Shown: positions 11,375 to 24,000 of the stretch, one piece after another
Numbering within the stretch: the stretch's first letter is position 1
How the letters are laid out: every line of letters begins with the position of its first letter
Assembly: GCA_022316685.1 (NCBI GenBank)
Contig: JAKJHU010001071.1
Coordinates: forward strand, 30,498 to 94,497
DNA: 64,000 nucleotides
Direction: 5' to 3'
Source of the DNA: Progne subis subis
Taxonomy: Eukaryota > Chordata > Aves > Passeriformes > Hirundinidae
The notes under the pieces: generated by a model
Seen by the model: only the letters and a program-made list of their open reading frames with translations
The model's database searches: none
What the model was told of the DNA's origin: nothing
Position numbers and translations under genes: made by a program

Positions 11375-11905
11375 CTGGAACTTGTAGACTTCCAAACCAA
11401 AACTAGAGAAGATCTAGATGATATCCCCTTACCTTATGGGAAGAAGTTATTCACAGACCGATCTTTGAGAGTGATAGAAGGGAAAAGAATATCAGGGTAT
11501 GCCATAGTTGAAGCAATAGAAGGAAGAGACCTGCAGATTACATAAAAAGGAAAGCTACCCTCTAATTGGTCAGCACAGTGTTGTGAAGTATATGCTCTAA
11601 AAAGAGGATTAGACCTACTAGAAGGGAATCAGAGCACAGTCTACACTGATTCAAAGTATGCCTTTGGGATCATTCATACATTTGGGAAAATCTGGGAAGA
11701 ACGTGGTTACCTAAACTCGAAGGGAAAGAATCTGGTGCACAAAGAATTAATAAGATTAGTACCGGAGTCTTTATTTAAACCAATAGAAGTAGCAGTTGTG
11801 CATGTAAAGGGACATGAAAAGGGAAATGCACTTGAAATAAGGGGAAATCAGCTAGCAGACAGAACAGCCAAGGAAGCCGTGTTAGATATAGGGGAACCCA
11901 TAAAA
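11375..11905 (+). pseudogene. pol: ERV2 RNase H
   Basis: The domain degrades RNA in RNA-DNA hybrids. Its acidic residues can be followed in one frame: FTDRS near 11453, CCEVYAL near 11580, YTDSKYAFG near 11644 and NQLADRTA near 11847. A TAA interrupts it at 11542-11544. FTDRS replaces the usual FTDGS. Confidence 0.75.
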
Positions 11906-13157
11906 ATCTTTAAGTTAACTGAACCATCAGATAGAAGGGAAGAGAAGGAAAAGCCAATATTCAACGAGAAAGAATTAAAAATGATAAAAGAATTAAACAT
12001 ATACCAAGGGAAACAAGGAGAATGGTTAACACCTGATGGGCGCAAGTTTTTGAATAAAGCTTTAGCCGGGAAACTATTAACAGAAATACATGAACTAACC
12101 CAGTGGGGAGTCCAAGGACTCTGTGATCACTTTTTAAGAAAAAATCTATGCATTGGAATATATGAACTAGCAAAATCAATATCTCGAGGGTGCATTAACT
12201 TGTCAAAAGGTAGACCAGAAAATAATGAGGAAGACCACACCAGGAGGGAGAGAGCTAGCCTTAAGACCATTTCAAAATATCCAAATTGACTTTACTGAAA
12301 TGCCACCTGCCCAAAGCTATAAACATCTATTAGTCATAGTAAACCATCTCACCGATTGGGTGGAGGCCTTCTCAACTAGAAAAGAAACAGCCGATGTACT
12401 TGTAAAAATTTTACTAGAACAAACCATCCCCCGATACCGGTTAGTGAGCAACATTGATTCGGATAGAGGCCCCCACTTTGTTGCTCAAATTCTACATAAA
12501 GTAATTGAAGCTTTAGGCATAAAATGGAGACTACATACTCTGTGGCACCCCCAAAGCTCTGGTAGGGTAGAGAGAATGAATAAAACCCTCAAGAATGTGT
12601 TAATTAAACTAATTGAAGAAGCCCAGATGAATTGGCTCAAGTGCTTACCTCTCGCCCTCTTACAGATTAGAACAAGACCTTGCTTAGACATAGGGGTTTC
12701 CCCCTATGAAATGATGTTTGGACTCCCCTTCCTGATAACCCCGTATAGTACAGGAATTTATTTAGAAGGAGAGGAAATAACTCAACAGTACCTAAAGACT
12801 ATTGGAAAAACCTTGGAAAGCTTAAGGAAAAAAGGATATCTTCTCCAGACATCTCCCCTAGACTCTAATGTGCACCAAATTAGTCCTGGAGACTGGATGC
12901 TAATAAAGTCATGGAACAACACTCCATTAACCCCTAAATTTGAAGATCCCTTCCAGGTGCTACTCACCTCATACACCGCAGTATGGACTCAAGAAAAAGG
13001 CTGGACTCATATTACACAAGTAAAAGGACTTGTACCCCCTCCAAATACTAGAACATATCCCGCAGAGACATCAACAAGTTTGCCAGAGTGGGTTGCAATA
13101 CCCACTTCAAGCAATCTCAAAGTGACTATTAAAAGAAAGAAACCACCAGCTGGCTGA
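11906..13157 (+). pseudogene. pol: ERV2 integrase, damaged zinc domain
   Basis: Integrase inserts viral DNA into the host genome. The N-terminal domain lies at about 12050-12230 in the RNase H frame, and the catalytic core and C-terminal domain in the 12225-13157 frame, so one frame change is needed near 12230. The core has D (IDFTEM), D (DSDRGPHF) and E (SGRVERMN) with exactly 35 residues between the last two, the DD35E pattern. The N-terminal HHCC set is damaged: the second His is Gln in ELTQWG and the expected second Cys is missing in GCINLSK. The C-terminal part has the PGDWMLIK segment. Confidence 0.82.
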
Positions 13158-13364
13158 AAGAACAAATAAGAACTGGTCATAAAAATCCATTAAAGACTGA
13201 TATACTCGGTTTAGAAATTATAAAGGTTGTTGTAAAAAGTTTTAAGTTTTCAAGTTTGTTAAGCTCTTTTTTTACATTAAGAAATTGTACATGTTGTAAT
13301 TACAGTTATTTATAAAGGTTAAGTTTTAAAGTTGGTTAAGCTTTCTTTACTAACAGTAGAGCTC

Positions 13365-13389
13365 ATCTAACCAACCAAATCTCCCACAG
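13365..13389 (+). promoter_or_regulatory. ERV2 putative env splice acceptor
   Basis: A pyrimidine-containing tract followed by TCTCCCACAG, ending at 13389, lies between the pol stop and the env start. A spliced env mRNA would need such a site. Support is from sequence context only. Confidence 0.4.
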
Positions 13390-13510
13390 AGCATTTCCTG
13401 AGAAGCCACCAAATTGATAGGAAAAGGGAGGAAGGGAGAAACCCTGTCACCATCCCAATGAAATTCCCCAACCCCAAGAGGCAAGGCTGGGTGAGATCAC
13501 TGCACTGAGA

Positions 13511-13558
13511 ATGGTTCACACCGGACTCTTGGGAGGACTAGTATTAGTCCTTACTTAG
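13511..13558 (+). pseudogene. env: ERV2 env start, truncated signal peptide
   Basis: The ATG at 13511 begins a hydrophobic run, GLLGGLVLVLT, typical of a signal peptide, and meets a TAG at 13556-13558. No SU or TM sequence follows. The 353-base spacer after pol is similar in length to the pol-env spacer of ERV3. Confidence 0.45.
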
Positions 13559-15862
13559 GAATGCCTCTTTCACCTGTCTCCTTACATAATTCTCTGAAAG
13601 CAGCTTGGCTCCGTGGTTGAGATTCCTTGTTGTAAGCTTTATGCATGAGCAACTAATTCTGTCCCAAATTTAGGTCTCAGTATACAGCATTTCACTTCAC
13701 ACTTCAGACTTCTTGGTTCCATAGAGGAGCATAGTTTGAAACAGTGAATAAAATGAAGGCTCAACACATTTCCTTTAGGTCATATAAAAATAGGAACTTT
13801 TATAAATACACATTGAAAAGTGTTTCCAGACATTGTGTGTAGACATTGGTAGAAGAATGGTAATAATTTCCAAAGCATTGCCTCAACATCAGGGGAAACA
13901 ATGTATTTTGAAGTTTTCTTACCTTCATCAGATCCCCTGAAAAAAACCTCAGCCACTTGAGGAACTAAGAATATGGGATAGGATATTTATTTCCATGGGA
14001 GTACTAGTACGTGAATCTAAGTGATCTGTACCTGAGGTACTCATCACACAGTAGACTACTCATTCACTGTTTTTCTAATTCTCTGTAAGTTTAGGTCAAT
14101 TGCTGTAAATGAACAACTCTGGTAGGAAAGATTAAAATATCTGTCCTAGGTCTGTCCTAGAGATCTGTCTTTCTGTACGAGAAAGGCTTAAATAAAACAA
14201 ATAAAATAAAAAAAATAAAAAATTAAAAAAAAAAAAACAAAAACCCACACACCACCAAAAAAAAAAAAAAACCTGACACTTTTTTATATTTCCTAATATA
14301 GTGGGAAACAAAACAACTCCAACAGGCGAAGTGTCACTGAATCAGGTTACTTCTTATCTGAAAAAAATGTTTATACATTTTGGACTGCTTCATCCATGGA
14401 GCAGTCATGGGTCAGATCCAGCCCCTACCAATGTTTCAGTGGCTCCCATGGGTCTGGTTTGAGGGAGGAAGAGAAAGGTCACTGCAGATGGATGTTGCTG
14501 AGTGGGCAGTCACAAGACAGGCAGTGGAGTGGTCACCACTGAAGCAACTGTGAAGAAGAAACGGTAAGAAAAGGGCCAGAGGGCAAAATCAGGACTGCTA
14601 TATGATTGCCTTTGTAAATGAATGGGGTGAAGCATGGGAACTCTGGAATAAACCTAAGGCTAACCCCTAAAAGAACCCTTTTTCTTTTCAACTTCACTGA
14701 TTTCTTAAAAGATGAAAGATTTTTTATTACATATATCAGGGCAAGACCTACCAAGTCTAGGTTACTTCCTGTTACCATGTCTATTACAAACAGTGGTTGT
14801 TTACTCCCCTGATCATGAGCAGCATTAAGTTTTTCCATCTTCTCATGGTGTTTAATTTTCATTACATGAGCAATGTGAGAATGCATTTTTCAGCAAATGA
14901 ACAGCATGGATGCTTAGGCTGACAGAAAATCTTTCATACACTGGCCAGTTTTATGATACTGTGAATGCAACTTAGAAGCTTGTGATACTGCAGAAAGGGT
15001 TGTGCAAACTTTTTTGCTCACTATGTTTGTGATTTCTAGCAGGATGAATAACCCACAGAATGTTCGACTTAATTGGGACAGTTGGAACCCACTCCAAATT
15101 TTATTTTCTCTAATTATGAGCCAGATTAGAATTGATGCTTCAGACTGATGAGAGAGAATGTATTGGGTCACTTCGCTTTTGGGGGAAATGCAGAGGCAGA
15201 ACATACATGAAAATTAGGGGGTTTGCATTTTCTTGTTACTACTTAGGCTATAACTGCTTTCAGGTTTTTACATCAGTCTTTGAGAAAAAGAATTTCATCA
15301 GCTTTGTTCATGCAAGATATTTTGCACATTTTTGCTTATATCCCTTGCTATGTTGTCCTTTATTTAATTAATTGTTATTCTGAGAGCAAACAACCTGTAT
15401 CAACCAATCACTTCCAAAGAGGTGACATAAAATTATGAGGTTCAATAAACTTGATGCATGATATGTCATTCCAGTTGTTTATTGAGTGAAGAAGGAAAGA
15501 TAGACCAGTCACTACTCTACAGTCATTTGCTGAGATCCCAAAAATGCCATTCTTGTGCACTCTGTCTGGCCAGATGGAATATAGACTCATCTTTTTATTG
15601 TTAGTTTGTGTCTGGTGAAATGTTTCTGTCTGATGAAATAAAAATTAATTGTGCTTGTTTTTTTGGTGGGTGCTTTTTTTGTTGTTGTTTTTTGTTTGGT
15701 TTTTGGTTGGTTGGTTGGTTGGTTTTGGTTTGGTTTTTTTTGGTTTTTTTGGGGGCGTGTTTTTGTTTTTTGTTTTTTTTTTAATTAGCTTTCTTTACAA
15801 GTGTAGCTGCTTCTTTAATTCTAGAGTTTATTTCGCAAGAGGTACAGAACTATCAGTGGGAT
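13559..15862. other. Anonymous DNA with A-rich and T/G-rich simple tracts
   Basis: An A-rich tract lies at about 14190-14272 and a T/G-rich tract with (GGTT)n at about 15655-15782. The latter produces a Phe/Trp/Gly-rich frame that is only low-complexity sequence. I see no gene here. Confidence 0.5.
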
Positions 15863-16375
15863 TTACAAATTAGTGGTAGGCATATGGGCATATGGGAAGT
15901 CACAGATGTTGCTTGATACTAGCTTACTGACTGCACTGTTAAGAACACTGCATGCATCTTTCTTGCAGGTTCCCTTTAGGTACCAAAAGGCCACAATTAG
16001 GTCACCCTGAAGCCTTTTCTTTTCCAGGATGAACAATCCAAATTTTCGCAGGCTTTCCTCACAGAAGAGGTGCTCCATCTCTAATCAGTCACCTTCGTGG
16101 CCTCCTCTGGGCCCCCTCCTCTGGGCTTGCTCCAACAGTTCCATGTCCTTCCTGTGCTGGGACCCCAGAGCTGGATGCAGGGTTCCAGCTGAGGTCTCAT
16201 CAGAGCAGGGCAGAGCAGAGGAGCAGAATCCCCTCCCTCCCCTGCTGCCCACGCTTTGGATGCAGCCCAGGACACGTTTGGCTTTCTGGGCTGGGAGTGC
16301 CCATGGCTGAGTCATGTCCATCCTCTCACCCATCAGTACCCCCAAGTCCTCACAGGGCTGCTTTTGATATGCTTT
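15863..16375 (-). mobile_element. CR1 LINE fragment, minus strand
   Basis: Read on the minus strand, the segment has the CR1 ORF2 C-terminal pattern: a Leu-rich RPQLEPCIQLWG block, then a block like ERVQRRAT, then EESLRKFGLFILEKKRLQGDLI, all out of frame. It is 5' truncated and has lost the terminal repeat. It is an old copy. Confidence 0.7.
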
Positions 16376-18425
16376 GATATGTTCATCCCCAGCCCGTGTT
16401 GACTACAAGACATTCCCATCTACTTCCTGCCTTATTTTCTTTTTTTTCCCCCCCAACATCGAGAAAATAAAAACGCTATTAGCATCACACCTCAGGCACT
16501 CAAGACACAACTCAGCTGTGGTAGCACAAAGTAACTCTGTGTATCATGGTCTTAATTATGATGAAAGTGGTCACCAATGTGTATGATTTCAGTCAAGTAA
16601 AAAAGCCTAATAGTCTCTGTGTCTCACAATTCAAATCAATATATATGAGTTTCAAAGTCTGAGCAGCTTCAGGGAAAATTGTGTTCAGAAAGTGGAAAGC
16701 TCTCTTTGCCCATGCAGCATTATATTGGACAAAAATATAATTAAAAATCAGACTTAGAAACCTTCATGCATATGCTATATGAATCTGAATTACTCAATGG
16801 GTTTCTTATTGTTTCCTCTGAGATCAGTACATTGTAAGACTTAAGGGCTTATATCTAACACACCATCTTTCTGCACATATTCTTTACTAAAACATGTATT
16901 TATGCCCCTAAGAAAATAACTTAGCCCTAAATGTAGTGGACACTCACAGGTTACATTTAGTCAGATGGAAATATTTTTGTTATCATGAAGTATAAAAAGA
17001 CAAGTTACAGGTCTGGATAACTTTAGGTATATTTTTTGGTCTTGGCAAAATAGAGGACTATAGTGCATATCACTTTCTTAAGGCTGCTTGAGTAATGAAC
17101 AACAATAACTTTTGGGTCTTTAAGATCCTTTCCGTACTGTTAGAGAGATTTCTCATTCTTCAGTACAATTTATAATTCCTGCAGAGAGTATGAGTTATAA
17201 TCAATTACCTTGGCATTATTATGACTTCCAGTTTAAAATTCCACACTGTATGTCACAATCTTTTAATTAGACCCCTGCTAAAACCACTATTTCAGCACAT
17301 GATAGCAGATTAATGATGAATTTTTTTTCAGACAACCATAGTTGAGACTCCAGAATTATTTGATTCAAAGATTTGAAGTGAGCTCATTAATGAAGGATGT
17401 ACCAACTTATTTCAGCTTCAAGCTGAAATTCAGACACTGAGCAGCATGTATATTTCTATACATTTCTATATATTTTTCAAAGTTGTCCCTGGAAAAAGTA
17501 ACTTTTTAAACATATAAACACCCAGAAACAATGCATTCTTATTTTTAGACTGAGACACAGTATGGCAAGATGCACAATTAAGAAGCATTTCTTTGGAAAT
17601 AAGTAAGATACAACTGTGCTATTAAAATGTTCTTTCTTTGAAAAGTCAGTCAACTGGATTGAGCAGTTTATATTCCTGACAATAAGATGAAATAAACTGA
17701 AGACAAAACAGGAATTTCTGTGAGAAAACTACTACATTAGTGCATGAGACCTAACACAAGGAAAATAAACTTCTGCAAGTATTTATTCAAGTAATAGAAA
17801 ATAATTATTTGTCAAAAAAAAAAAAGTTGAAGTCAGAACTCTGAAAGAATAAATTTTCAGTGGTGCTTTAAATGTAAATCTGTACTGCCTCCATAAGGAC
17901 ATTTATATTATTAATTTGGAATGCTGCAAATTTTTTTTATTCTCATAGAATAAGAGATGATATTATTAATATTAACATTCTGCAATGCACATTTTAGCAT
18001 AAGAAATATGTTAGTGTTAAATGTGCAGCCAGTATAACAACCATTAAAAGTGACAGTACAAAGTACCACAAAATGACAAATTAAAGGTTGCTGTGTATGG
18101 TGTTTCAAAGGGTAAAAATCTTCATTCATTCCTCAAACAGCATCACTGTTAGTTTACTTTCAGAATGAGACTTTTATATAATTAAATTAAAACTAAAGCT
18201 ATTAAGCATATCAAAAATATGTACAATTTAATGCTGCTAATCCAACAATTCAGTTGATGAAATGCTGGACAAACTATCTTTTATCACCTACTGCCATGGG
18301 AAAATGCTTGAAGTGCAGAGCAAGATTCTTCAAGCTGTAATGTAAATTTGATATAACATGAAACTTGCAGGTTTTGTTCATGTCTTTTCAAAGCCACATC
18401 ACGATCCTTTGAGGTTTTGTTTGAG
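16376..18425. other. Anonymous AT-rich DNA
   Basis: No gene or clear repeat family is visible. A short A run is at about 17814-17825. Confidence 0.5.
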
Positions 18426-18427
18426 TC

Positions 18428-19411
18428 TCTTGGTGTACCAATAAATGTTGGAACATATATTCTGGGGCCAGTTTTGTTCAATATTTTTATTGATGACATG
18501 GATGTGGGTATTGAATCTTTGATAGTAAATTTGCGTATGACACTAAGATGGGAGCATGTGTCGATCTGTTGGAAGGTAGGAGAGCTCTGCAGAGAGATCT
18601 GGAATGGTTGGATGGGTGGGCAGAGTCTAACAAGATGAAGTTTAATAAGTCCAAGTGCCAAGTCCTGCACTTTGGCCACAATAACCCCCTGCAGTGTTAT
18701 AGTCTGGGGATGGTGGTGACTGGACTGTGCCCAGGAGGAAAGGGACCTGGTGACAGCAGCTGAACATGAGCCAGCACTGTGCCCAGGTGGCCAAGAGGGC
18801 CAATGGCATCCTGGCCTGTTTCAGGAATGGTGTGGCCAGGAAGGAGCAGGGAGGTCATTCTTCCCCTGTACTCAGCACTGGTCAGGTCACACCTTGAGTG
18901 CTGTGTCCAGTTCTGGGCCCCTCAGTTTAGGAAGGACGTTGGAGCACGTCCAGAGGAGGGCAATGAGGGTGGTGAACGACTTGGAGCACAAATCCTGTGA
19001 GGAATGGCTGAAGGAACTGGGGTTGTTTAGCCTGGAGAAAAGGAGACTCAGAGGTGACTTTATCACTCTCTACAGCTTCCTGAAGGGTGTTTGTAGACAG
19101 CTGGGAGTTGGTCTCTTTCTCTAGGCAGCAACTGACAGAATGAAAGGACACAGAATCAGGCTGTGCCAAGGGAAATATAGGTCGGACATCAGGAAAAAGT
19201 TTTTCATGGAAAGAGTGATAAGGTACTGGAATAGTCTGCCCAGGGAGTTGGTGGAGTCACCATCCCTGGACATGTTTAAAAAAAGACTGGATGTTCCACT
19301 CGATGCCATGATCTAGTTGAGGCGTTATGACATGGGTTGGACTCCATGATCTTGAAGGTCTCCTCCTACTTACACATTCTGTGATTCTGTGATTCTGTGA
19401 TTCTGTGATAT
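18428..19411 (+). mobile_element. CR1 LINE, 5'-truncated, ends in (TTCTGTGA)n
   Basis: The segment encodes, across two frame changes, the C-terminal part of the CR1 reverse transcriptase: GPVLFNIFIDDMD, then FAYDTK where FADD is expected, then [14 protein letters not shown] and the [26 protein letters not shown] block. It ends with the CR1 3' terminal repeat at 19376-19411. The changed FADD motif and frameshifts show it is dead. Confidence 0.9.
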
Positions 19412-20239
19412 GACAACAATTTTTAAAGTTTCACCAGACACAAGTGTTTTAAGCTTTGTTTAATGGAATTTGGCAATTTGAAAATAATGTGATTTTCTCA
19501 TTCTTCTCGTATGGGCAGTATTTGGGTATAAGTATAAGTAAGTGTATTCCATTAGTGGTTAATCTCTTTGCAAGCTCTGCCGTTGGCACAATCTATGAAC
19601 CCAGGCTAGGAACCTGGCTTGTCCAGAACCAGGTGTTGTAAAAAGGTGAATAACTGTCAGGGAGTTATTGCCAGCCATGAAAAATGGGAATAACCAAGTG
19701 ATTGCCAGTAATGAAAGGCAGGTCCTTGCCGACAAACACTTGCTATCGGTCACTATGGTCTATTCTCACTTTCCCACCCCCAAGAAGCTGAGCTTCTGGA
19801 CACCTCACAGGCACATAAACTGCTCCTTCTGCTGCTTTCTGTCGTCTGCCCCCTTACACCTCGTGACTTGCTTGAAGCTCTTGACTTTTCATTTGAGGAT
19901 TATAGCTTTACAGAAAAAAGTTAACAATCATTCTGATTATTAAATCTACAGTATGTGAAATGTTTCTTTCAGTGAACTATGCAAATTTTAAAACAGTTAC
20001 ACACACACATACACACATATAAATATTTCAGGCAGATTCAGTAGTATTAAATCAGTTATCACTTCTCACTATAACATGTCTCACAACTCTGACAAGCAAA
20101 AACATAGGAACTTCCGTTTTACAAGTCTTATGTCTCTCCACTGATGCAGGCCATTTTGTTTTGTCCAAGGTTCAAAATTTTACAACCTTCTGGCAAACAC
20201 TCTTTTTAGAAATCTTAGGTTTTGAATGTAACTGGAAAT

Positions 20240-21001
20240 TTTGCAAAGATGCTGCCCTTAGGTGACAACAACCCCATGAAAAACTACAGGCTTGGGGTAG
20301 ACTGCCTGGAAAGGTGCCTGGTGGGAAACAATCTGGAAGTCCTCGTTGATGCACTGGATGAACCAGCAGTGTCCAGGTGGCCAAGAAGGTCAATGGCACC
20401 CTGGCCTGTGTCAGCAATAGTGTGAGCAGCAGGACCAGGGCAAGTATTGCACCCTTGTACTCAGCACTGGTGAGGCTGCACTGAACAGCTGCTGTGGTTT
20501 AAATCCTGTGTACAGTCCAAGAAGGACACTGAAGAGCTGGAGCATGTCAGAGAAGGGAAATGGAAGCTGGTGAAAGGCCTGAAGCACAAGTCATATGAGG
20601 AGCAGCTGATGAAGCTGATGTTGTCTACTCTGGAGAAAAAGAGGCTCAGGGGTGACTTTACTGCTCCCTACAACTACCTGAACCCAGGGTGCAGCCAGGT
20701 GAGGGTTGGCCTCTAGTCTCAGGCGACAAGCAATATGACATGGGGAAATGGCCTCAAGATATGTCAGGGTTTTACTGGAAAATAGGAAAAATTTCTTCAC
20801 CATAAAGAAGCTTGTAAAACATTGGAACATTGGAACAGAGAACAAGTTGAATCACCTAGGGTTGATACCCCTAGAGGTATTTAAATGATGTGTAGATGTG
20901 GCACTTAGGCACAAGGTTTAGGGATGGACTTGGCATGGTTAGGTTTGCAGTTAGACTCCCTGATCTTAAGAATCTTTTCCAGAATAAATGATTCTATGAT
21001 T
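20240..21001 (+). mobile_element. CR1 LINE 3' part, diverged
   Basis: The segment follows the same order as 18660-19411 (block around NPMKNYRLG, then [11 protein letters not shown] and the leucine-rich LEKKRLRGDF-like region) and ends at ATGATTCTATGAT. It is more diverged, with many indels, and so appears older than its neighbour. Confidence 0.75.
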
Positions 21002-24000
21002 TAAAGTTTATCTAATTTATCTGTGTTCTTAGTCTTTGCCTTCACAGCATTTTGAGTTGAAAGGCACCCCAAGGTAAATCCATTTCTGCAGGTTCATTAT
21101 TTACTTGACACTAAAAGTCACAGAAGTGGTTTTCTTTAGGGCTTGTCCAAAGAGGCTGCCATTACACTATTAGTTCCAGATTGAAAGTCTGTTCAGAGAA
21201 TTTTCTTATTACCTCAATAGATGATGTTATAGTTTTGTGCAATGGTATTTCTGGTTTCCCGTGTTTTTCCTTCACTTTAAGATGTGCATTGTTTATATTG
21301 TGCACTGAAAGAAGCAAAGATCTTGAAGAGAAAAAAAATAGGCAAACATGAAGTTACAGACTACATCAAAGTACACACTCAAGAGTGATAAATTAATCCC
21401 ATTTATTTTGTGACTTTGCAACTAGGGTGGCGTGGGAACATATTTACCTTCACCTCAGCTTCTGAAGGCAGTAATAGGCAGATTTACCATGGTTTACATT
21501 CTTTACAATGATTGCAATTTACAAGTGTCTGGGTATGGAGATGTTACACAATTTTCTTAAAACTTTTTCCCTTATGTAGTTTCTGCAAAGATCCAAAATC
21601 AAAACCAAACACATTGAACAATCTATGAACTGTTCTCGGCCCAAATAAACATTTATTTTGCCTTTCCTTCCTTTATAATGTGTTAGCCTGCAGGAAACTA
21701 GCAAGATCACATGAGTTGAAATAGAATATCAGGCTTTCACTTCTTCTTTCCTGTCTCATGTTAGTAATGACCACAGTGTGATTTATAACACAATTATGGG
21801 GAACATATTTGAGGGTTTCTGTTGTTTTCTCAGCAGATAAAAAACACCTTTCTTAACAGCCTTGTTGCAGAAGCCAAAAACTGCGTGGAAATACTGACTG
21901 ACCAATTTTCTCATCCAAGCTCACATTTTCTCATCCCATATTGAAGATTCTGCTAAGGCCTTTTGGTGTAAGAAAGTATGACATAATGACATACATAGAT
22001 ATAACAAAGCTGTCAGGGGTGGGGGTTGATTGAGTCTGTTAGGGTCTAGTTTGCAAACTGAACAGTTCTGAACAATTCAACTTTTAATAAATGCAACATC
22101 ATACTTCGGAAAAAACATTCAGGCTTAACCAGCTTACAAGCAAGCGACTGCTGCCCTCCGGTGTCCATCAGGCACGTGAACGGGTCTGCAAACACAGGAG
22201 CCTTAACGACAGGCAGGGAGGGTTATAACACAGTCTGGTAGTGGGGTAACTTGACTCTCTGGTCTGAGTCTTATCTCCACATCACAAAAACCAGCAGGAC
22301 TTTCCCATTCAGTTAATTCTCTAGGACGAATAGTCATTCATTTACCCTGTCCCTCAATTAATTTTAAAAAGAATCTGAGTTGATTACCATCTGAGTTACC
22401 TCTCTCAGTCTTTCCAATTAAAAATTTAAAAGCAACTATAACAGTGTCTTCAAATACAGCCGGGATACAAGATCTCGATTAGTTTTTGTAATGATCCTTA
22501 AAGGGTCACTTTGTTCCATTGTTTGGATTATTCTGGACAAAGAACTTACACAGATGCTAAAATTCTGACTCATTTTTTGGTTCCTATAAACCATTATTCA
22601 GTTTATTTCTTTATATGTAAATGCTGAAAAAAATATCAGAATTTAAAATGCTAAACATCTGGTTTATGAATCTCAGCTTTATGAAAATCTCTGAACTCAG
22701 TTGAGGCTTTACCAATGTCTTTGTGATGGATTATGCCCTAAAGAAAAACTTTGTTTCTGCATAGCACCCAACAAGGAAAGACAATTGTTTAGAGATCTTA
22801 TAGGACTTATAGGAAAGTTAAGATGGATCTTCACCCAAAACTGATTCAGTAGGACTTAAATCATGATGGCTAAAATCTGCAAACTCATAGTAGATCACAA
22901 TTCCTATCTCTCATTAGGAAAAAAAAAAAAAAAATTATATATATATATATATATATATATTTATGTTTATGTTTATGTTTATGTTTATGTTTATGTTTAT
23001 GTTTATGTTTATATAAAATAAATAGCCTGACTTTAAAAATCTTAAAATTTATCATAGAAATAAAATTCCCTCTGAGGTGGGTAATAAGCTAATCTGTCTA
23101 GGTAAGCTTTCTAAATGTTTAGATGTTTCCAGTCTGGAAAACACTATAGACAACTACCAGCGTAGTATTTTCTTACTGAAAATAAATGTTTAAATGTTCC
23201 TTAGCATTTGCAAGTTTAATTTATTATGCAGGTCATCCTAGTCATGAAAAAAGCAAATGAGGGCACAGTTGAAGAAAAGTCCTTTACTTTGTCTTGTGCA
23301 AAAACTGTATTTGAGAAATACTCATATTAAGACATTAAGAAGTCTGTACTGTTTAATGGGAACCTCTAGGCTCCTTGAAATATAAAGTTCACTGAAACTC
23401 CTTGACATTGGAAAAGCAAACTTTGGTGCTTCAAAAAACATATTGGATGAGGATATTTTTAAATGGAGTGTTTTCTAGTACAAGTAAAATGAAATTGTGT
23501 AAGGGGCACTAAGGTGATATGAAGTGTAGATACCTCTCTTTCTTTGTATTTTTGCTTCAGAATCAAGGCAGTTTAGCTATGAAGTTATTTCATAACCATC
23601 TGTCATCCCCTGTCCTTTGCTTCTGTTTTAAGTTAAATGTGCTTGTAAGAGTCGACAGAATCATAGGTACAACAAATTTTAGAAACATGCAACACTGTTA
23701 ATAGTATACAAAGATTTTTCTTAGCCATCTTCCTTTTACATTTCAGTTCAGTTATGTAGTGAACAGGCATGAATGTGTATATATCATGGTTAACAGAAGA
23801 AGCAAAGATTGTTAAAAACAGGAATTACACATTATTTATAAATTGCAGACAATAGCTTTAGGTCATATTTACATCTGTCAGCAACAGAACAGTCCTTGCA
23901 GATCCCTGCTTACACCACAATAGAATTTCAACACTGCACTTGGATTACTGAAGGAGATTTAATTCATATGGAATGCAGAATTTAAGAACATTGTGACTAG

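Larger units (their letters stand above)
5920..13558 (+). mobile_element. ERV2: gammaretrovirus-like provirus, decayed, 3' end missing
   Basis: In order there is a 5' LTR, a Pro-tRNA-like primer site, a long leader, gag with a single CCHC knuckle, an in-frame UAG, protease, reverse transcriptase, RNase H, integrase, a splice acceptor and the first 15 codons of env. The element then stops: no SU, TM, polypurine tract or 3' LTR is found before anonymous DNA begins. The reading frames are interrupted by several shifts and stops, so the copy is inactive. Confidence 0.85.

Noticed and set aside
15649..15873. Frame rich in Phe, Trp and Gly
   Set aside because: It is produced by a T/G-rich simple repeat and not by coding sequence.
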